DNA from: Chromatiales bacterium
GTDB lineage: Bacteria; Pseudomonadota; Gammaproteobacteria; Chromatiales; Chromatiaceae
Reading direction: 5' to 3'
Assembly (NCBI GenBank): GCA_028280505.1
Contig: JANQLO010000061.1
Coordinates: 1 to 32,327, forward strand
DNA: 32,327 nucleotides
The notes beneath the pieces were generated by a model. The model was not told the DNA's origin. It made no database searches and was given only the letters and a program-made list of their open reading frames with translations. Below are positions 1 through 10,769 of this stretch, piece by piece (position 1 is the first letter of the stretch; the number at the start of each line of letters is the position of its first letter). The position numbers and the translations under genes were made by a program.

Positions 1-240
1 GGGTTTGCCGAAAATCAACAACTGGGTCGGCGGCAGTGCCATACCGACGCTACTTGCCCCCGCGCCATGATCGACCCGCGCAAAAATCCTGAAGTCGGCA
101 GCCTTTAGCCGATCCTCCAAACGCTGCATCGTGGTACCGACATCGTGTGCACTGACCACCGACTGCAGACCGTCGGCGGCCTGCGCCGTCGTGCTACCGA
201 ACGCGAGTACCAACCCCGCAAACATGCTTGCCTTTCTCAT
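1..240 (-). CDS. DUF302 family protein, 5' part (gene runs off the window)
   Basis: Translating the minus strand from the ATG at 240 gives 80 residues with no stop up to the window edge. It opens with a likely signal peptide (MRKASMFAGLVLAFG, then an A-Q-A-A cleavage region at about residues 20-22). The mature part reads DGLQSVVSAHDVGTTMQRLE and later RIFARVDHGAGASSVG and PPTQLLIFGKP. This is the typical start of a DUF302 domain: a V-x-x-T-x-x-RLE helix, an F-A-R-x-DH-x-x-GA strand and the L-L-I-F-G motif. DUF302 proteins are small, often exported, and of unknown biochemical role. A G-rich stretch (GGGGATGAGGG) directly before the ATG may serve as the ribosome binding site. The gene is divergent from the phosphatase at 341. 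The missing 3' end means length and any second domain cannot be judged. Confidence 0.8.
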   Translation of the reverse strand, partial: MRKASMFAGLVLAFGSTTAQAADGLQSVVSAHDVGTTMQRLEDRLKAADFRIFARVDHGAGASSVGMALPPTQLLIFGKP

Positions 241-340
241 CCCTCATCCCCTTGAAGTCAACGAACATTTACCTTTGGCGCCGCCGGCAGGCGAACACCA
301 CCGAGTTAAAGACCCTGTTCAGCCAGCCGCTATTTCGCAC

Positions 341-1762
341 ATGCCAGACCACACTCTCCCCCGGGCCACGGCGCAGACACGGCTGGAGTTGTTGTTTACA
401 CAGGCCCGGTCAGCTTCACTGGCCGCATTGATAGGCGCATTTATATGCGCAGCTTACTTCTATTCCGCAAATCCGAGCACGCCACCGCTCATTTGGCTGG
501 TTGCCGCAGTATTTGCCGGCGGTTTGCGCCTCGTACTTTACCGCCGCTTCTTTCGCACCGATAGGGCAGGCCGTACAGAAAACTATTGGCTACGAAGACA
601 CACCGTGACCGCATTCGCCATCGGGATCGTCTGGGGCGCATTGCCGATGCTGCCGATAGGCGACGCACCCGGACATGTCCGAGAAATCCAGATCCTGGCA
701 CCCGGGTTCATTTTGATGGCCGCGATCGTTTCTTATGGTGTCTACCTCGGACAATATCTCGTTTTATTGTTGACCATGGGTATCACGGTGATCGTCAGCC
801 GGCTTTGGGTCGGCGGTCTGGAAGGTCTACCCACTGCACTGCTATTCATCTTGCTGATGCCGGTGCTGGCCTTAACGGCAAAACGCTACTCGGAACTGGT
901 ACAGACCAACCTCACCACCAAGAACCGCTTGAAAACCCTGGTTGATGAACTGACCGTGGCAAACGAGGGGTTACGGCAACAAAACGAGGTACTCGCCCGA
1001 CAGCAGGACATGCTCGAGCGGGAAGAGGCGCTGGCGCAACACGTGTTCAAGCAACTGACGCTCGGCGGCGATCACGAGCTACCGGGCATATACACCTGGA
1101 ATCAATCCATGGGCAGCCTGTCCGGCGATCTCACACAAACTGCGCGCGGTCCGACGGGCCAAGTCTATGTCTTTTTGGGCGATTTCACCGGGCACGGCCT
1201 GCCCGCCGCATTGGGCGCACTACCAACGTCGTCGATCTTTCTGGCAATGGCATCGAAAGGGTGGTCGGTCGAAGCCATCGCTGCCGAACTCAACGCCAGG
1301 CTGCGCGAACTCTTGCCAATCGGCTACTTCTGCTGCGCCGCCGTGCTCGAGCTCTCTGCCGACCGACATTCGGTGCATATCTGGAATGGCGGACTACCGC
1401 CGGTACTGATCCGACGCAAGCACATCGACGGCTATGATCGCATCGAATCGCGGAGCCTACCGTTGGGCGTCGCGGGCGAACGCGAATTCAACCCCTCAGC
1501 GACACGCTGTGTACTGCAACCGGGCGATTTGGTGTACGCCTATTCCGACGGCCTGACCGAGGCGGAAAACAGCCAGGGGGAACAATGGGGGAGGCAGCGC
1601 CTGGAAGCCTTTTTACAACGCAGCGACCTCGGCACACCACGTCTTCCGGCGCTTATCGATGCCGTGCTCGAACATGTCAACCAGGCACCCGCTTCGGACG
1701 ACATCTCGGTCATCGAGATCGCTGCAACCCCGACCGAAAACGAAGAAGCAGACGCGGCCTAA
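341..1762 (+). CDS. Membrane-anchored SpoIIE/PP2C-type serine phosphatase
   Basis: Likely 473 aa from the ATG at 341. The frame stays open back to 131, but that stretch overlaps the divergent DUF302 gene and looks non-coding. No clear Shine-Dalgarno is seen, so the start is uncertain. Residues about 26-180 hold some six hydrophobic segments, followed by a coiled-coil-like linker (about 185-235, Gln/Glu-rich) and a SpoIIE-type PPM phosphatase domain (about 255-465). Metal-binding motifs are visible: SGDL (D263), GDFTGHG (D281), YSDGLTEA (D403) and SDDISV (D453/D454). Relatives such as RsbU dephosphorylate anti-anti-sigma (STAS) proteins in partner-switching pathways, or act as response-regulator outputs. 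No STAS or HATPase gene lies nearby, so the substrate is unknown. It converges on fcl with only five bases between the stop codons. Confidence 0.85.
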   Translation: MPDHTLPRATAQTRLELLFTQARSASLAALIGAFICAAYFYSANPSTPPLIWLVAAVFAGGLRLVLYRRFFRTDRAGRTENYWLRRHTVTAFAIGIVWGALPMLPIGDAPGHVREIQILAPGFILMAAIVSYGVYLGQYLVLLLTMGITVIVSRLWVGGLEGLPTALLFILLMPVLALTAKRYSELVQTNLTTKNRLKTLVDELTVANEGLRQQNEVLARQQDMLEREEALAQHVFKQLTLGGDHELPGIYTWNQSMGSLSGDLTQTARGPTGQVYVFLGDFTGHGLPAALGALPTSSIFLAMASKGWSVEAIAAELNARLRELLPIGYFCCAAVLELSADRHSVHIWNGGLPPVLIRRKHIDGYDRIESRSLPLGVAGEREFNPSATRCVLQPGDLVYAYSDGLTEAENSQGEQWGRQRLEAFLQRSDLGTPRLPALIDAVLEHVNQAPASDDISVIEIAATPTENEEADAA

Positions 1763-1767
1763 CGTTT

Positions 1768-2736
<969 letters not shown>

Positions 2737-2742
2737 CCGTGA

Positions 2743-3840
2743 TTACTCGAAATACTGGAAGGCCTGATAGCCCTCGCGGGTGACCAGTTCGTCGCGTCTG
2801 GCCAACTCCAAATCCTTGGTCATCATTTCTTCAACCATCTGTTCGAAACCGATCTTGGGCGACCAGCCCAGTTTTTCACGGGCTTTGCTGGCATCGCCGA
2901 GCAGTGTATCGACCTCCGTCGGGCGGAAGTAACGCGGATCGACCTCGACAATCACCTTGCCAGTCGCTTGGTCGATCCCCCGCTCGCTCAACCCTTCGCC
3001 GCGCCACTCGATGTCGATACCGACATGCCGCGCGGCAATAGCGACGAACTCACGCACCGAATACTGCTTTCCCGTCGCAATCGCGAAATCTTCCGGTTCA
3101 TTCTGCTGCAGCATCAACCACTGCATTTCAACATAGTCCTTGGCGTGACCCCAATCGCGCCGGGCGTCCATGTTACCGAGGTACAACCTGTCCTGAAGTT
3201 CGAGTTTGATACGTGCCAGTGCGCGCGTGATCTTGCGGGTGACGAAGGTCTCACCGCGGACCGGGGACTCATGATTGAACAAAATACCGTTACAGGCATA
3301 AATGCCATAGGCCTCACGATAGTTGACCGTGATCCAGTAAGCATAGAGCTTGGCACAGGCATAGGGTGACCGGGGGTAGAACGGCGTGGTTTCCTTCTGC
3401 GGGGTCTCCACAACCTTGCCGAACAGTTCCGAGGTCGATGCCTGATAAAAACGGGTGTGTTCTTCCAGCCCCAGAATGCGAATAGCCTCGAGTATGCGCA
3501 ATGTACCGATGGCATCCGCGTTCGCGGTGTATTCAGGAGATTCGAACGACACCGCAACATGGCTCTGTGCGGCGAGATTGTAAATCTCATGCGGACGTAT
3601 CGATTGAATGACTCGAATCAGACTGGTGCTATCGGTCAGATCGCCATAGTGCAAAATGAAATGGCGATCGGCAACATGCGGATCCTGATAGAGATGATCG
3701 ATGCGATCCGTGTTGAGTAAAGACGCCCGGCGCTTCAGACCATGGACCTCATAGCCCTTGTTCAATAGAAACTCGGCCAAATAGGCTCCGTCTTGGCCGG
3801 TAACGCCGGTAATCAACGCGACCTTGCGCTCATCGGTCAT
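2743..3840 (-). CDS. gmd: GDP-mannose 4,6-dehydratase
   Basis: 365 aa, full length. This cytoplasmic extended-SDR enzyme converts GDP-D-mannose to GDP-4-keto-6-deoxy-D-mannose, the first committed step to GDP-L-fucose, GDP-rhamnose and related deoxy-sugars. The sequence shows the TGVTGQDG nucleotide-binding loop (11-18), the ASTSELFG block with catalytic Thr/Glu (about T136, E138), and the YACAK motif (Y160, K164). The Gmd-typical [16 protein letters not shown] segment follows. A good ribosome binding site (CAGGAG, around 3848-3853) stands six bases before the ATG. It is the first gene of a gmd-fcl operon and is separated from groEL upstream by a terminator hairpin, so it probably has its own promoter in 3841-3943, which I could not define. 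Confidence 0.96.
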   Translation of the reverse strand: MTDERKVALITGVTGQDGAYLAEFLLNKGYEVHGLKRRASLLNTDRIDHLYQDPHVADRHFILHYGDLTDSTSLIRVIQSIRPHEIYNLAAQSHVAVSFESPEYTANADAIGTLRILEAIRILGLEEHTRFYQASTSELFGKVVETPQKETTPFYPRSPYACAKLYAYWITVNYREAYGIYACNGILFNHESPVRGETFVTRKITRALARIKLELQDRLYLGNMDARRDWGHAKDYVEMQWLMLQQNEPEDFAIATGKQYSVREFVAIAARHVGIDIEWRGEGLSERGIDQATGKVIVEVDPRYFRPTEVDTLLGDASKAREKLGWSPKIGFEQMVEEMMTKDLELARRDELVTREGYQAFQYFE

Positions 3841-3943
3841 GATTGGCTCCTGTGCACACTGGTTCGGCTATCCCGCGTCGACACTATGGCGAGGCGCAGA
3901 GGATACCCCGGGAAAGCCGGGATTTCATGGGCGATCGGATCAA

Positions 3944-3978
3944 AAAGAAAGCCCCGTCCGCTTGATGCGGGCGGGGCC
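3944..3978 (-). terminator. Rho-independent terminator of groESL
   Basis: Read on the minus strand, an 11-base arm GCCCCGCCCGC (3977-3967), a five-base loop and the arm GCGGACGGGGC (3961-3951) pair with one C-A mismatch. They are followed at once by TTTCTTTTTG. It sits about 30 bases after the groEL stop codon and before gmd, so it ends the chaperonin transcript. On the plus strand the stem pairs fully through one G-U, but no T-run follows there. Confidence 0.85.
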
Positions 3979-4006
3979 TCGTCGCTAACGGCGAGCGGAC
4001 GCCTAG

Positions 4007-5994
<1,988 letters not shown>

Positions 5995-6063
5995 GGTTCC
6001 GAAATCTCCTCGTGTCGATAAAACGTTTTGTAATGGAAGGAACGCTAACCAAAAGGCGCGCTG

Positions 6064-6090
6064 TTAGCACTCGCCTCTGATGAGTGCCAA
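6064..6090 (-). promoter_or_regulatory. CIRCE operator (HrcA repressor site) of groESL
   Basis: TTAGCACTC (6064-6072), nine bases, then GAGTGCCAA (6082-6090). This matches the canonical CIRCE element TTAGCACTC-N9-GAGTGCTAA with a single substitution in the second arm. It lies about 70 bases upstream of the groES start and covers the expected transcription start next to the -10 box. HrcA binding there would block initiation. The hrcA gene itself is not in this window. Confidence 0.93.
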
Positions 6091-6117
6091 TAATAGGGGC
6101 GATTGAGGTCAAGTCAA
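6090..6117 (-). promoter_or_regulatory. Probable groESL promoter (sigma70-like, with sigma32-like features)
   Basis: On the minus strand, TTGACT (6117-6112) is followed after 16 bases by TATTAT (6095-6090), a good sigma70-type pair. The same stretch also reads CTTGACT-N12-CCCCTATTA, which resembles the sigma32 heat-shock consensus (CTTGAAA and CCCCATnTA). The -10 box abuts the CIRCE element, so repression and initiation would compete directly. Assignment rests on sequence resemblance only. Confidence 0.55.
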
Positions 6118-6247
6118 GGGTGAAAACAAGAACTTCTGCCCGACAGAATTTCTGGCACTCACAGGAGCAAGCTGCTGATAACTAAACATTTCTCCTACAA
6201 GGCCGCAATAATTGATACATCGCTTGCCATATTTAAGGGATATTTCC

Positions 6248-6793
6248 ATGGTCGAACCGACATCAGGACCACTGATCCGCTCCTCAGGGCTGGGCGACTA
6301 CTTCCACAACGCGGTGCAGCAAGCAGCGGATCGAGCGCACCTCGCCGCCGATGCCGCGACCCTACACTACCTGGCATCACTACTGTCCGACTATTCACGC
6401 AGCGAAAGAGTATTCGATTACAACGGTGAGCATCTGCAACTCCGCCCGCTGGCATTGCTCTACGCGGAAGCCCTGGAGGCACCCAGTGCGGCAGAGCAAC
6501 GGCTTTGGTTACAGCGTCTGGGCGATCTTGCGATATTCGTTGGGGGGTTGTTCGCAGGACGCTTGAGCCGGCGCTTCCAGAATCTCGACTATTGCGTATC
6601 CATGGGCGGAACGGCCTACAGCGTGCTGCAGCAAAACGCCGCACAGCGCGCCCGACAGGATCAGGCACTGGTTTTCGGCGAACTCGCGATGGGTTTTCGG
6701 CACTTCGTCGCCCTGGTGGCCGAAGTGACCGGTCGCGTGCCGACAGGCCCGGACGAAGAAGCGCCAATGAGGAATCAATCCTCGCGGCGGTAA
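6248..6793 (+). CDS. Conserved hypothetical protein, probably cytoplasmic
   Basis: 181 aa from the ATG at 6248, chosen because AAGGGA stands seven bases upstream. An in-frame ATG at 6212 lacks such a site. I do not recognise a named domain. The protein looks mainly helical with no signal peptide or clear membrane segment. It contains the blocks YLASLLSDYSRSERVFDY, LRPLALLYAEALEAP, LGDLAIFVGGLFAGRLSRR and LDYCVSMGGTAYSVL, whose Gly- and Leu-rich character suggests a conserved family. The C-terminal 19 bases of the frame overlap the 3' end of the convergent fxsA gene. It is divergent from groESL and shares that intergenic region, so a promoter should lie between about 6120 and 6240. Function cannot be stated. 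Confidence 0.75.
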   Translation: MVEPTSGPLIRSSGLGDYFHNAVQQAADRAHLAADAATLHYLASLLSDYSRSERVFDYNGEHLQLRPLALLYAEALEAPSAAEQRLWLQRLGDLAIFVGGLFAGRLSRRFQNLDYCVSMGGTAYSVLQQNAAQRARQDQALVFGELAMGFRHFVALVAEVTGRVPTGPDEEAPMRNQSSRR

Positions 6794-7212
6794 TCGCCTT
6801 CGATAATGCGATCGGGCCGTGTCGTCTGTTCCGTGCGTTCCGGATTCACCCCCGGCCGCAATACACCACGCGATTTCAGCCAACGCATCACCAAGGCGCG
6901 ACGCAGCGGTGAAATCAGCAGGATGAAACCAATTGCGTCGGTAATGAAGCCGGGCAGCAAGAGCGCCAAGCCGACCAACAGCAACATCGCCCCTTCGAGC
7001 AATTCCAGCGCAGGCACTTCTTCATTCGCCATCTGTGCCTGGGCGCGAAAAAGCACGGCAAACCCCTGCATACGCACCAAAGCGCCACCGAGCACCGCGG
7101 TGAAAATCGACAGCACAATGGTCGGCAAAGCGCCGATCACGCTACCCACCTCGATCAGAAAATAGAGCTCGATCAACGGTGCAGCGACAAAAATCAGTAA
7201 GAAAATGAACAC
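6775..7212 (-). CDS. fxsA: FxsA family membrane protein
   Basis: About 145 aa from a GTG at 7212. The frame extends to an ATG at 7362, but those 50 residues are not FxsA-like and overlap the start region of cutA, so the shorter form is preferred. The ribosome binding site is weak, so the start is uncertain. FxsA is a small inner-membrane protein; in E. coli its overproduction relieves phage T7 exclusion by the F plasmid, and its normal role is unknown. The sequence shows the family pattern: an opening membrane segment with APLIELYFLIEVG, a second segment (GALPTIVLSIFTAVLGG), R-x-QG-F, and a third hydrophobic stretch (LLVGLALLLPGFITDAIGFILL) followed by a basic region and a hydrophilic tail. 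It overlaps the convergent hypothetical gene by 19 bases. Confidence 0.88.
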   Translation of the reverse strand: MFIFLLIFVAAPLIELYFLIEVGSVIGALPTIVLSIFTAVLGGALVRMQGFAVLFRAQAQMANEEVPALELLEGAMLLLVGLALLLPGFITDAIGFILLISPLRRALVMRWLKSRGVLRPGVNPERTEQTTRPDRIIEGDYRRED

Positions 7213-7383
7213 TGGATTGGTCTTATGTCCTGAGGCCTGGGACCGGTGACCACTTACGGTCCGGCGGTAAAGGGTTTGCGCAACAGCGGCGAATGCGGCA
7301 TAAAGTGCCGCTCCCTGAAACATGTGGCCGTGCCGCAGATTTTTCAAGGTTACCACGCGCACCCATACGAACCGGAAGCTGGA

Positions 7384-7704
7384 ATGTCGGACGCATTACT
7401 CGTGATCACCACCATGCCAAACCAGGAGGGCGCCGAGGCCCTGGCACGCGCCTTGGTGGAAAAACGCCTGGCAGCCTGCGTGAATATCGGCGCACCCGTC
7501 ACGTCTATTTACGAATGGGACGGAGAATTGCAACACGGCACTGAGCGGATGCTGACCATCAAGACGACGCGCGAACGCTACGCGGCCCTCGAGCAAACCA
7601 TTACCGAACGACACCCCTATGAACTTCCGGAGGTGATCGCAGTCCCTATCACCGCAGGCCTTACGGCCTATCTGGCGTGGATCGAAACATGTACAAAAGA
7701 CTGA
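7384..7704 (+). CDS. cutA: Divalent-cation tolerance protein CutA
   Basis: 106 aa from the ATG at 7384; upstream in-frame codons back to 7246 give a sequence foreign to CutA. CutA is a small trimeric ferredoxin-like-fold protein linked to copper and other divalent-metal tolerance. The sequence carries the family hallmarks: LVITTMPNQEGAEALARALV, the AACVNI motif (C32), IYEWDGEL, and HPYELPEVIAVPI (77-89). Its last 16 bases overlap the start of dsbD. In proteobacteria cutA often stands directly before dsbD, where a role in copper or thiol homeostasis has been suggested, so the two are probably one transcript. Confidence 0.95.
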   Translation: MSDALLVITTMPNQEGAEALARALVEKRLAACVNIGAPVTSIYEWDGELQHGTERMLTIKTTRERYAALEQTITERHPYELPEVIAVPITAGLTAYLAWIETCTKD

Positions 7705-10067
7705 CCGCCTGGTTGTTCCTGCTGATCGCGAGCGTCCCCGCCGTTCAGGCCGAACAGGAATTCCTCAAACCCGATCAGGCTTTCGTTATCTCGGCTCAGG
7801 CGGTAAACGGCGACACCCTGGTGGTGAATTGGGACATCGCCGAAGGTTATTTTCTGTATCAAAGCAAGTTCCGCTTTCTCAGCGACACCGGGGGCGTCGA
7901 GTTCGGCGACCCCGACCTGCCGCCATCGATAACCAAAAACGACCCGGTTTTCGGCGAAGTCGAGATCTACCGGAACAACGTCAGCATCCGTGTTCCGATT
8001 ACCGCGGTACCCGGTAATGCCGACATGTTCAAGCTTCAGGCACGTTCGCAGGGCTGTGCCGAAGATGCCATTTGTTTTCCGCCACACACGCAAACCTTGC
8101 TGGTCGCGCTCGACCAATCGGTCGATGCACCGCCGCCGGTCGATCCCTCGGCGGTGGTCGCCATGGACGCGGCCGGCAGCAACACATCGGAGCGATCCCC
8201 GACAGAGAGCATCGAGCCGATCGACGACGATCCCTTGCGGGAGCTGGCCGCACTCGGCGAATCGCTGGGGCTGGGCCTGGATGAAGACGACATCCTCTCC
8301 CCGGAGCAGGCATTTCAGGTCATCGCCAGCAGCGGTGACGGCTCACGCCTGCAAGTACAGTGGACCATTGCCGACGGCACTTATCTTTATCAGGACAAGG
8401 TCAAGCTGGAACTCAGGGGTGAAGGCGTACAGCTCGGCGCCTTCAGCCTGCCGCCACCCGACATCAAGGAAAACTCGATCAAACCGGACGGCACTTTCGG
8501 CGACGTGCCGGTGTATCACAATCTGATCGACCTCGATATTCCGTTGGTCCGCGGCAATACCGACGCCACCACGGTCGAACTGACCGCGCACTTTCAAGGC
8601 TGTGCCGACCGCGGCATTTGCTATCCGCCGCAAAAAGAGGTCTTCACCCTGGAATTACCCGCGGCCAGTGGCGCGGCGACGGTCGCGGCGATTCAACCGG
8701 CCGGCACCGCAACCACCGCCCAGGCCGAATCCGTCTCACCACCGCGGCAAGCCGAGCATGACCAGATTGCCAGTCTGCTGTCCGACGGCAACTTTCTGCT
8801 GATCGTCGCCAGTTTCTTCGGGATCGGCCTACTGCTGGCGTTCACGCCCTGCGTATTCCCCATGATTCCGATTTTGTCCGGCATCATCGCCGGACACGGC
8901 AAGGACATCACGACCCGCAAGGCCTTTCTCCTGTCGCTCATCTACGTACTGGCGATGGCGCTGACCTACACCGTCGCGGGCATGGTCGTTGGCTTTTTCA
9001 GCGTCAATCTCGCCACGACCTTGCAGCAACCGTTCTGGCTGATCGCCTTTGCGTTGATCTTCATCGCACTGGCCTTTTCGATGTTCGGCTTTTACGAACT
9101 GCAGTTGCCCTCCCGGCTGCAAAGCAAGCTAACCGAGATCAGTAACCGCCAAAAGGGCGGCAACTATGCCGGCGTGGCCATCATGGGATTGTTGTCGGCG
9201 CTGATCGTCGGCCCTTGCCTGGCCCCCCCGCTGGCCGGCGCTTTGATATTTATAAGCCAAACCGGCGACGCGATACTCGGCGGTACGGCCCTGTTTGCCA
9301 TGGGTATGGGTATGGGCGTGCCGTTGCTTCTCATTGGGGCGTCCGCCGGCAAGCTACTGCCACGGGCCGGCGCGTGGATGGATGCCGTCAAAGCGGTATT
9401 CGGTGTGTTGATGCTGGGTGTCGCGTTGACCATGTTCGAGCGCTTGGTGCCGACCTATATCCCCGACATGGTCATCATGCTGGCCTGGGGTCTGCTGTTG
9501 ATCGGTTCCGGCGTCTACATGGGCGCGCTCGAGCCTTTGCGAAACGATGCCAGCGGTTGGTCGCGCCTGTGGAAAGGCTTCGGTCTGGCCGCCGTGATCT
9601 ATGGTGCCACCTTCATGATCGGCGCCGCATTCGGCAGCAAAGACACCATCCAACCGTTGCGCGGTATGTTCGTGGGATCGGGTACGGCCCACGCAGAACA
9701 AGCCACGTTCATACGGATCAAGACCGAGGCAGACCTGGCGCGCGAACTGGCCGCCGCCAAGGCGGAACGGAAAACGGTGATGCTCGATTTCTATGCCGAC
9801 TGGTGTACCTACTGTAAACAGATGGAACGCCAGACCTTCCCCGACCCACGGGTTCGAACGGCGATGACGCAAATGGTTTTACTAAAAGCCGACGTTACCC
9901 GCAACGACGATGCCGACAAGGCCCTGCAACGCCATGTCGGCGTAACGGCGCCGCCGGCGATGATTTTCTGGGATACTGACGGCAACGAGATCAAACACCT
10001 GCGGCTACTCGGCTTCAAGGGCCCCGGCGAGTTCGCGCAGCATCTGAACGAGGCTTTGAACCTTTGA
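7689..10067 (+). CDS. dsbD: Thiol:disulfide interchange protein DsbD with duplicated N-terminal alpha domain
   Basis: 792 aa, far longer than the roughly 565 aa of E. coli DsbD. The start is the ATG at 7689, giving a clean signal peptide (MYKRLTAWLFLLIASVPAVQA). DsbD moves electrons from cytoplasmic thioredoxin across the inner membrane to periplasmic DsbC, CcmG and similar partners. Two periplasmic alpha domains occur in tandem, at about 25-142 (Cys pair in QGCAEDAICFPP, C123/C129) and 203-323 (QGCADRGICYPP, C305/C311). Next come the membrane domain of about eight helices with TPCVFPMIPI (C388) and GPCLAPPL (C510), and a C-terminal thioredoxin domain with WCTYC (C706/C709). The extra length is explained by the second alpha domain and its linker. 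It overlaps cutA by 16 bases and the following thioredoxin gene by three or four. Confidence 0.96.
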   Translation: MYKRLTAWLFLLIASVPAVQAEQEFLKPDQAFVISAQAVNGDTLVVNWDIAEGYFLYQSKFRFLSDTGGVEFGDPDLPPSITKNDPVFGEVEIYRNNVSIRVPITAVPGNADMFKLQARSQGCAEDAICFPPHTQTLLVALDQSVDAPPPVDPSAVVAMDAAGSNTSERSPTESIEPIDDDPLRELAALGESLGLGLDEDDILSPEQAFQVIASSGDGSRLQVQWTIADGTYLYQDKVKLELRGEGVQLGAFSLPPPDIKENSIKPDGTFGDVPVYHNLIDLDIPLVRGNTDATTVELTAHFQGCADRGICYPPQKEVFTLELPAASGAATVAAIQPAGTATTAQAESVSPPRQAEHDQIASLLSDGNFLLIVASFFGIGLLLAFTPCVFPMIPILSGIIAGHGKDITTRKAFLLSLIYVLAMALTYTVAGMVVGFFSVNLATTLQQPFWLIAFALIFIALAFSMFGFYELQLPSRLQSKLTEISNRQKGGNYAGVAIMGLLSALIVGPCLAPPLAGALIFISQTGDAILGGTALFAMGMGMGVPLLLIGASAGKLLPRAGAWMDAVKAVFGVLMLGVALTMFERLVPTYIPDMVIMLAWGLLLIGSGVYMGALEPLRNDASGWSRLWKGFGLAAVIYGATFMIGAAFGSKDTIQPLRGMFVGSGTAHAEQATFIRIKTEADLARELAAAKAERKTVMLDFYADWCTYCKQMERQTFPDPRVRTAMTQMVLLKADVTRNDDADKALQRHVGVTAPPAMIFWDTDGNEIKHLRLLGFKGPGEFAQHLNEALNL

Positions 10068-10618
10068 ACATCCGCAACTATTTCATTATCGCGGTCGGCG
10101 GCGCCCTGGTCGGCGCCGTTAGCGGCTTCGCCTGGCGGGCATTCGACAGCGCACCCGAACCCAGCGTCCCGGCCCCGGTGGCAATGGTCAAGCAAATCGA
10201 TGTCATACCCGGCTTCAGCTATCCCGATACCGAGGGCCGCCAACGGCATAGCCACGAATTCGCCAACAAGGTCATGGTATTGAATTTCTGGGCGACCTGG
10301 TGCGCCCCCTGCCGCAAAGAAACGCCGGAATTCGTGGCCCTGCAGGAAGACTTCGGCGATCGCGTGCAGTTCATCGGCATCGCCATAGACGATCTCGAGC
10401 CGGTACGCGAATTCGGCGAGACCTACAACGTCAACTACCCATTGCTGTTGGGCGACATGGAAGCGATCGCCATGTCACGCCAGCTCGGCAACCGTTATGA
10501 GGGACTCCCGTTCACCGTGGTTGCAACACCCGGCGGCAAGGTGGTGCTACGCCATACCGGCGGCATCGAACGCGAACAACTCGAGCCGCTGTTGAAGAAA
10601 CTCACAAAAGCGAGTTAG
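10064..10618 (+). CDS. TlpA/ResA-like membrane-anchored periplasmic thioredoxin
   Basis: 184 aa from a TTG at 10064 that overlaps the dsbD stop codon (TTGA), with GAGG about nine bases upstream. Residues about 7-26 form an uncleaved signal anchor (IIAVGGALVGAVSGF). Then follows a TlpA/AhpC-TSA-type thioredoxin domain with MVLNFWATWCAPCRKETPEF (C80/C83), GIAIDD and a cis-Pro motif region GLPFTVVATPGG. Proteins of this type reduce disulfides in the periplasm, for example in cytochrome c or cuproprotein maturation, and are kept reduced by DsbD or CcdA. Translational coupling to dsbD makes DsbD its likely electron donor. The exact client is unknown, as no cytochrome-maturation genes are in view. 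Confidence 0.92.
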   Translation: MNIRNYFIIAVGGALVGAVSGFAWRAFDSAPEPSVPAPVAMVKQIDVIPGFSYPDTEGRQRHSHEFANKVMVLNFWATWCAPCRKETPEFVALQEDFGDRVQFIGIAIDDLEPVREFGETYNVNYPLLLGDMEAIAMSRQLGNRYEGLPFTVVATPGGKVVLRHTGGIEREQLEPLLKKLTKAS

Positions 10619-10670
10619 CGGCCCACAAGGCCTTCCGACAGAAACACTCGCCCTAGACAAAACCGCCGGC

Positions 10671-10691
10671 CTGTCCGACAATTGCGGACAG
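10671..10691 (+). terminator. Stem-loop after the dsbD-tlpA genes, possible terminator
   Basis: CTGTCCG (10671-10677), a seven-base loop and CGGACAG (10685-10691) form a perfect seven-pair stem about 50 bases after the thioredoxin gene and 80 before aroQ. Only TT follows directly, so it is a weak intrinsic terminator at best. It may equally stabilise the message. Confidence 0.35.
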
Positions 10692-10769
10692 TTCATTGCC
10701 ATTTCGGCGCAGATCCCGTCAATTACGTGCTGCGACGACCATGGCACAGGTAGGAAATAAAGACCCAAG

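Noticed and set aside
131..340. N-terminal extension of the phosphatase frame back to a GTG at 131
   Set aside because: It overlaps the DUF302 gene on the other strand and reads as low-quality sequence; the ATG at 341 directly precedes the membrane domain.
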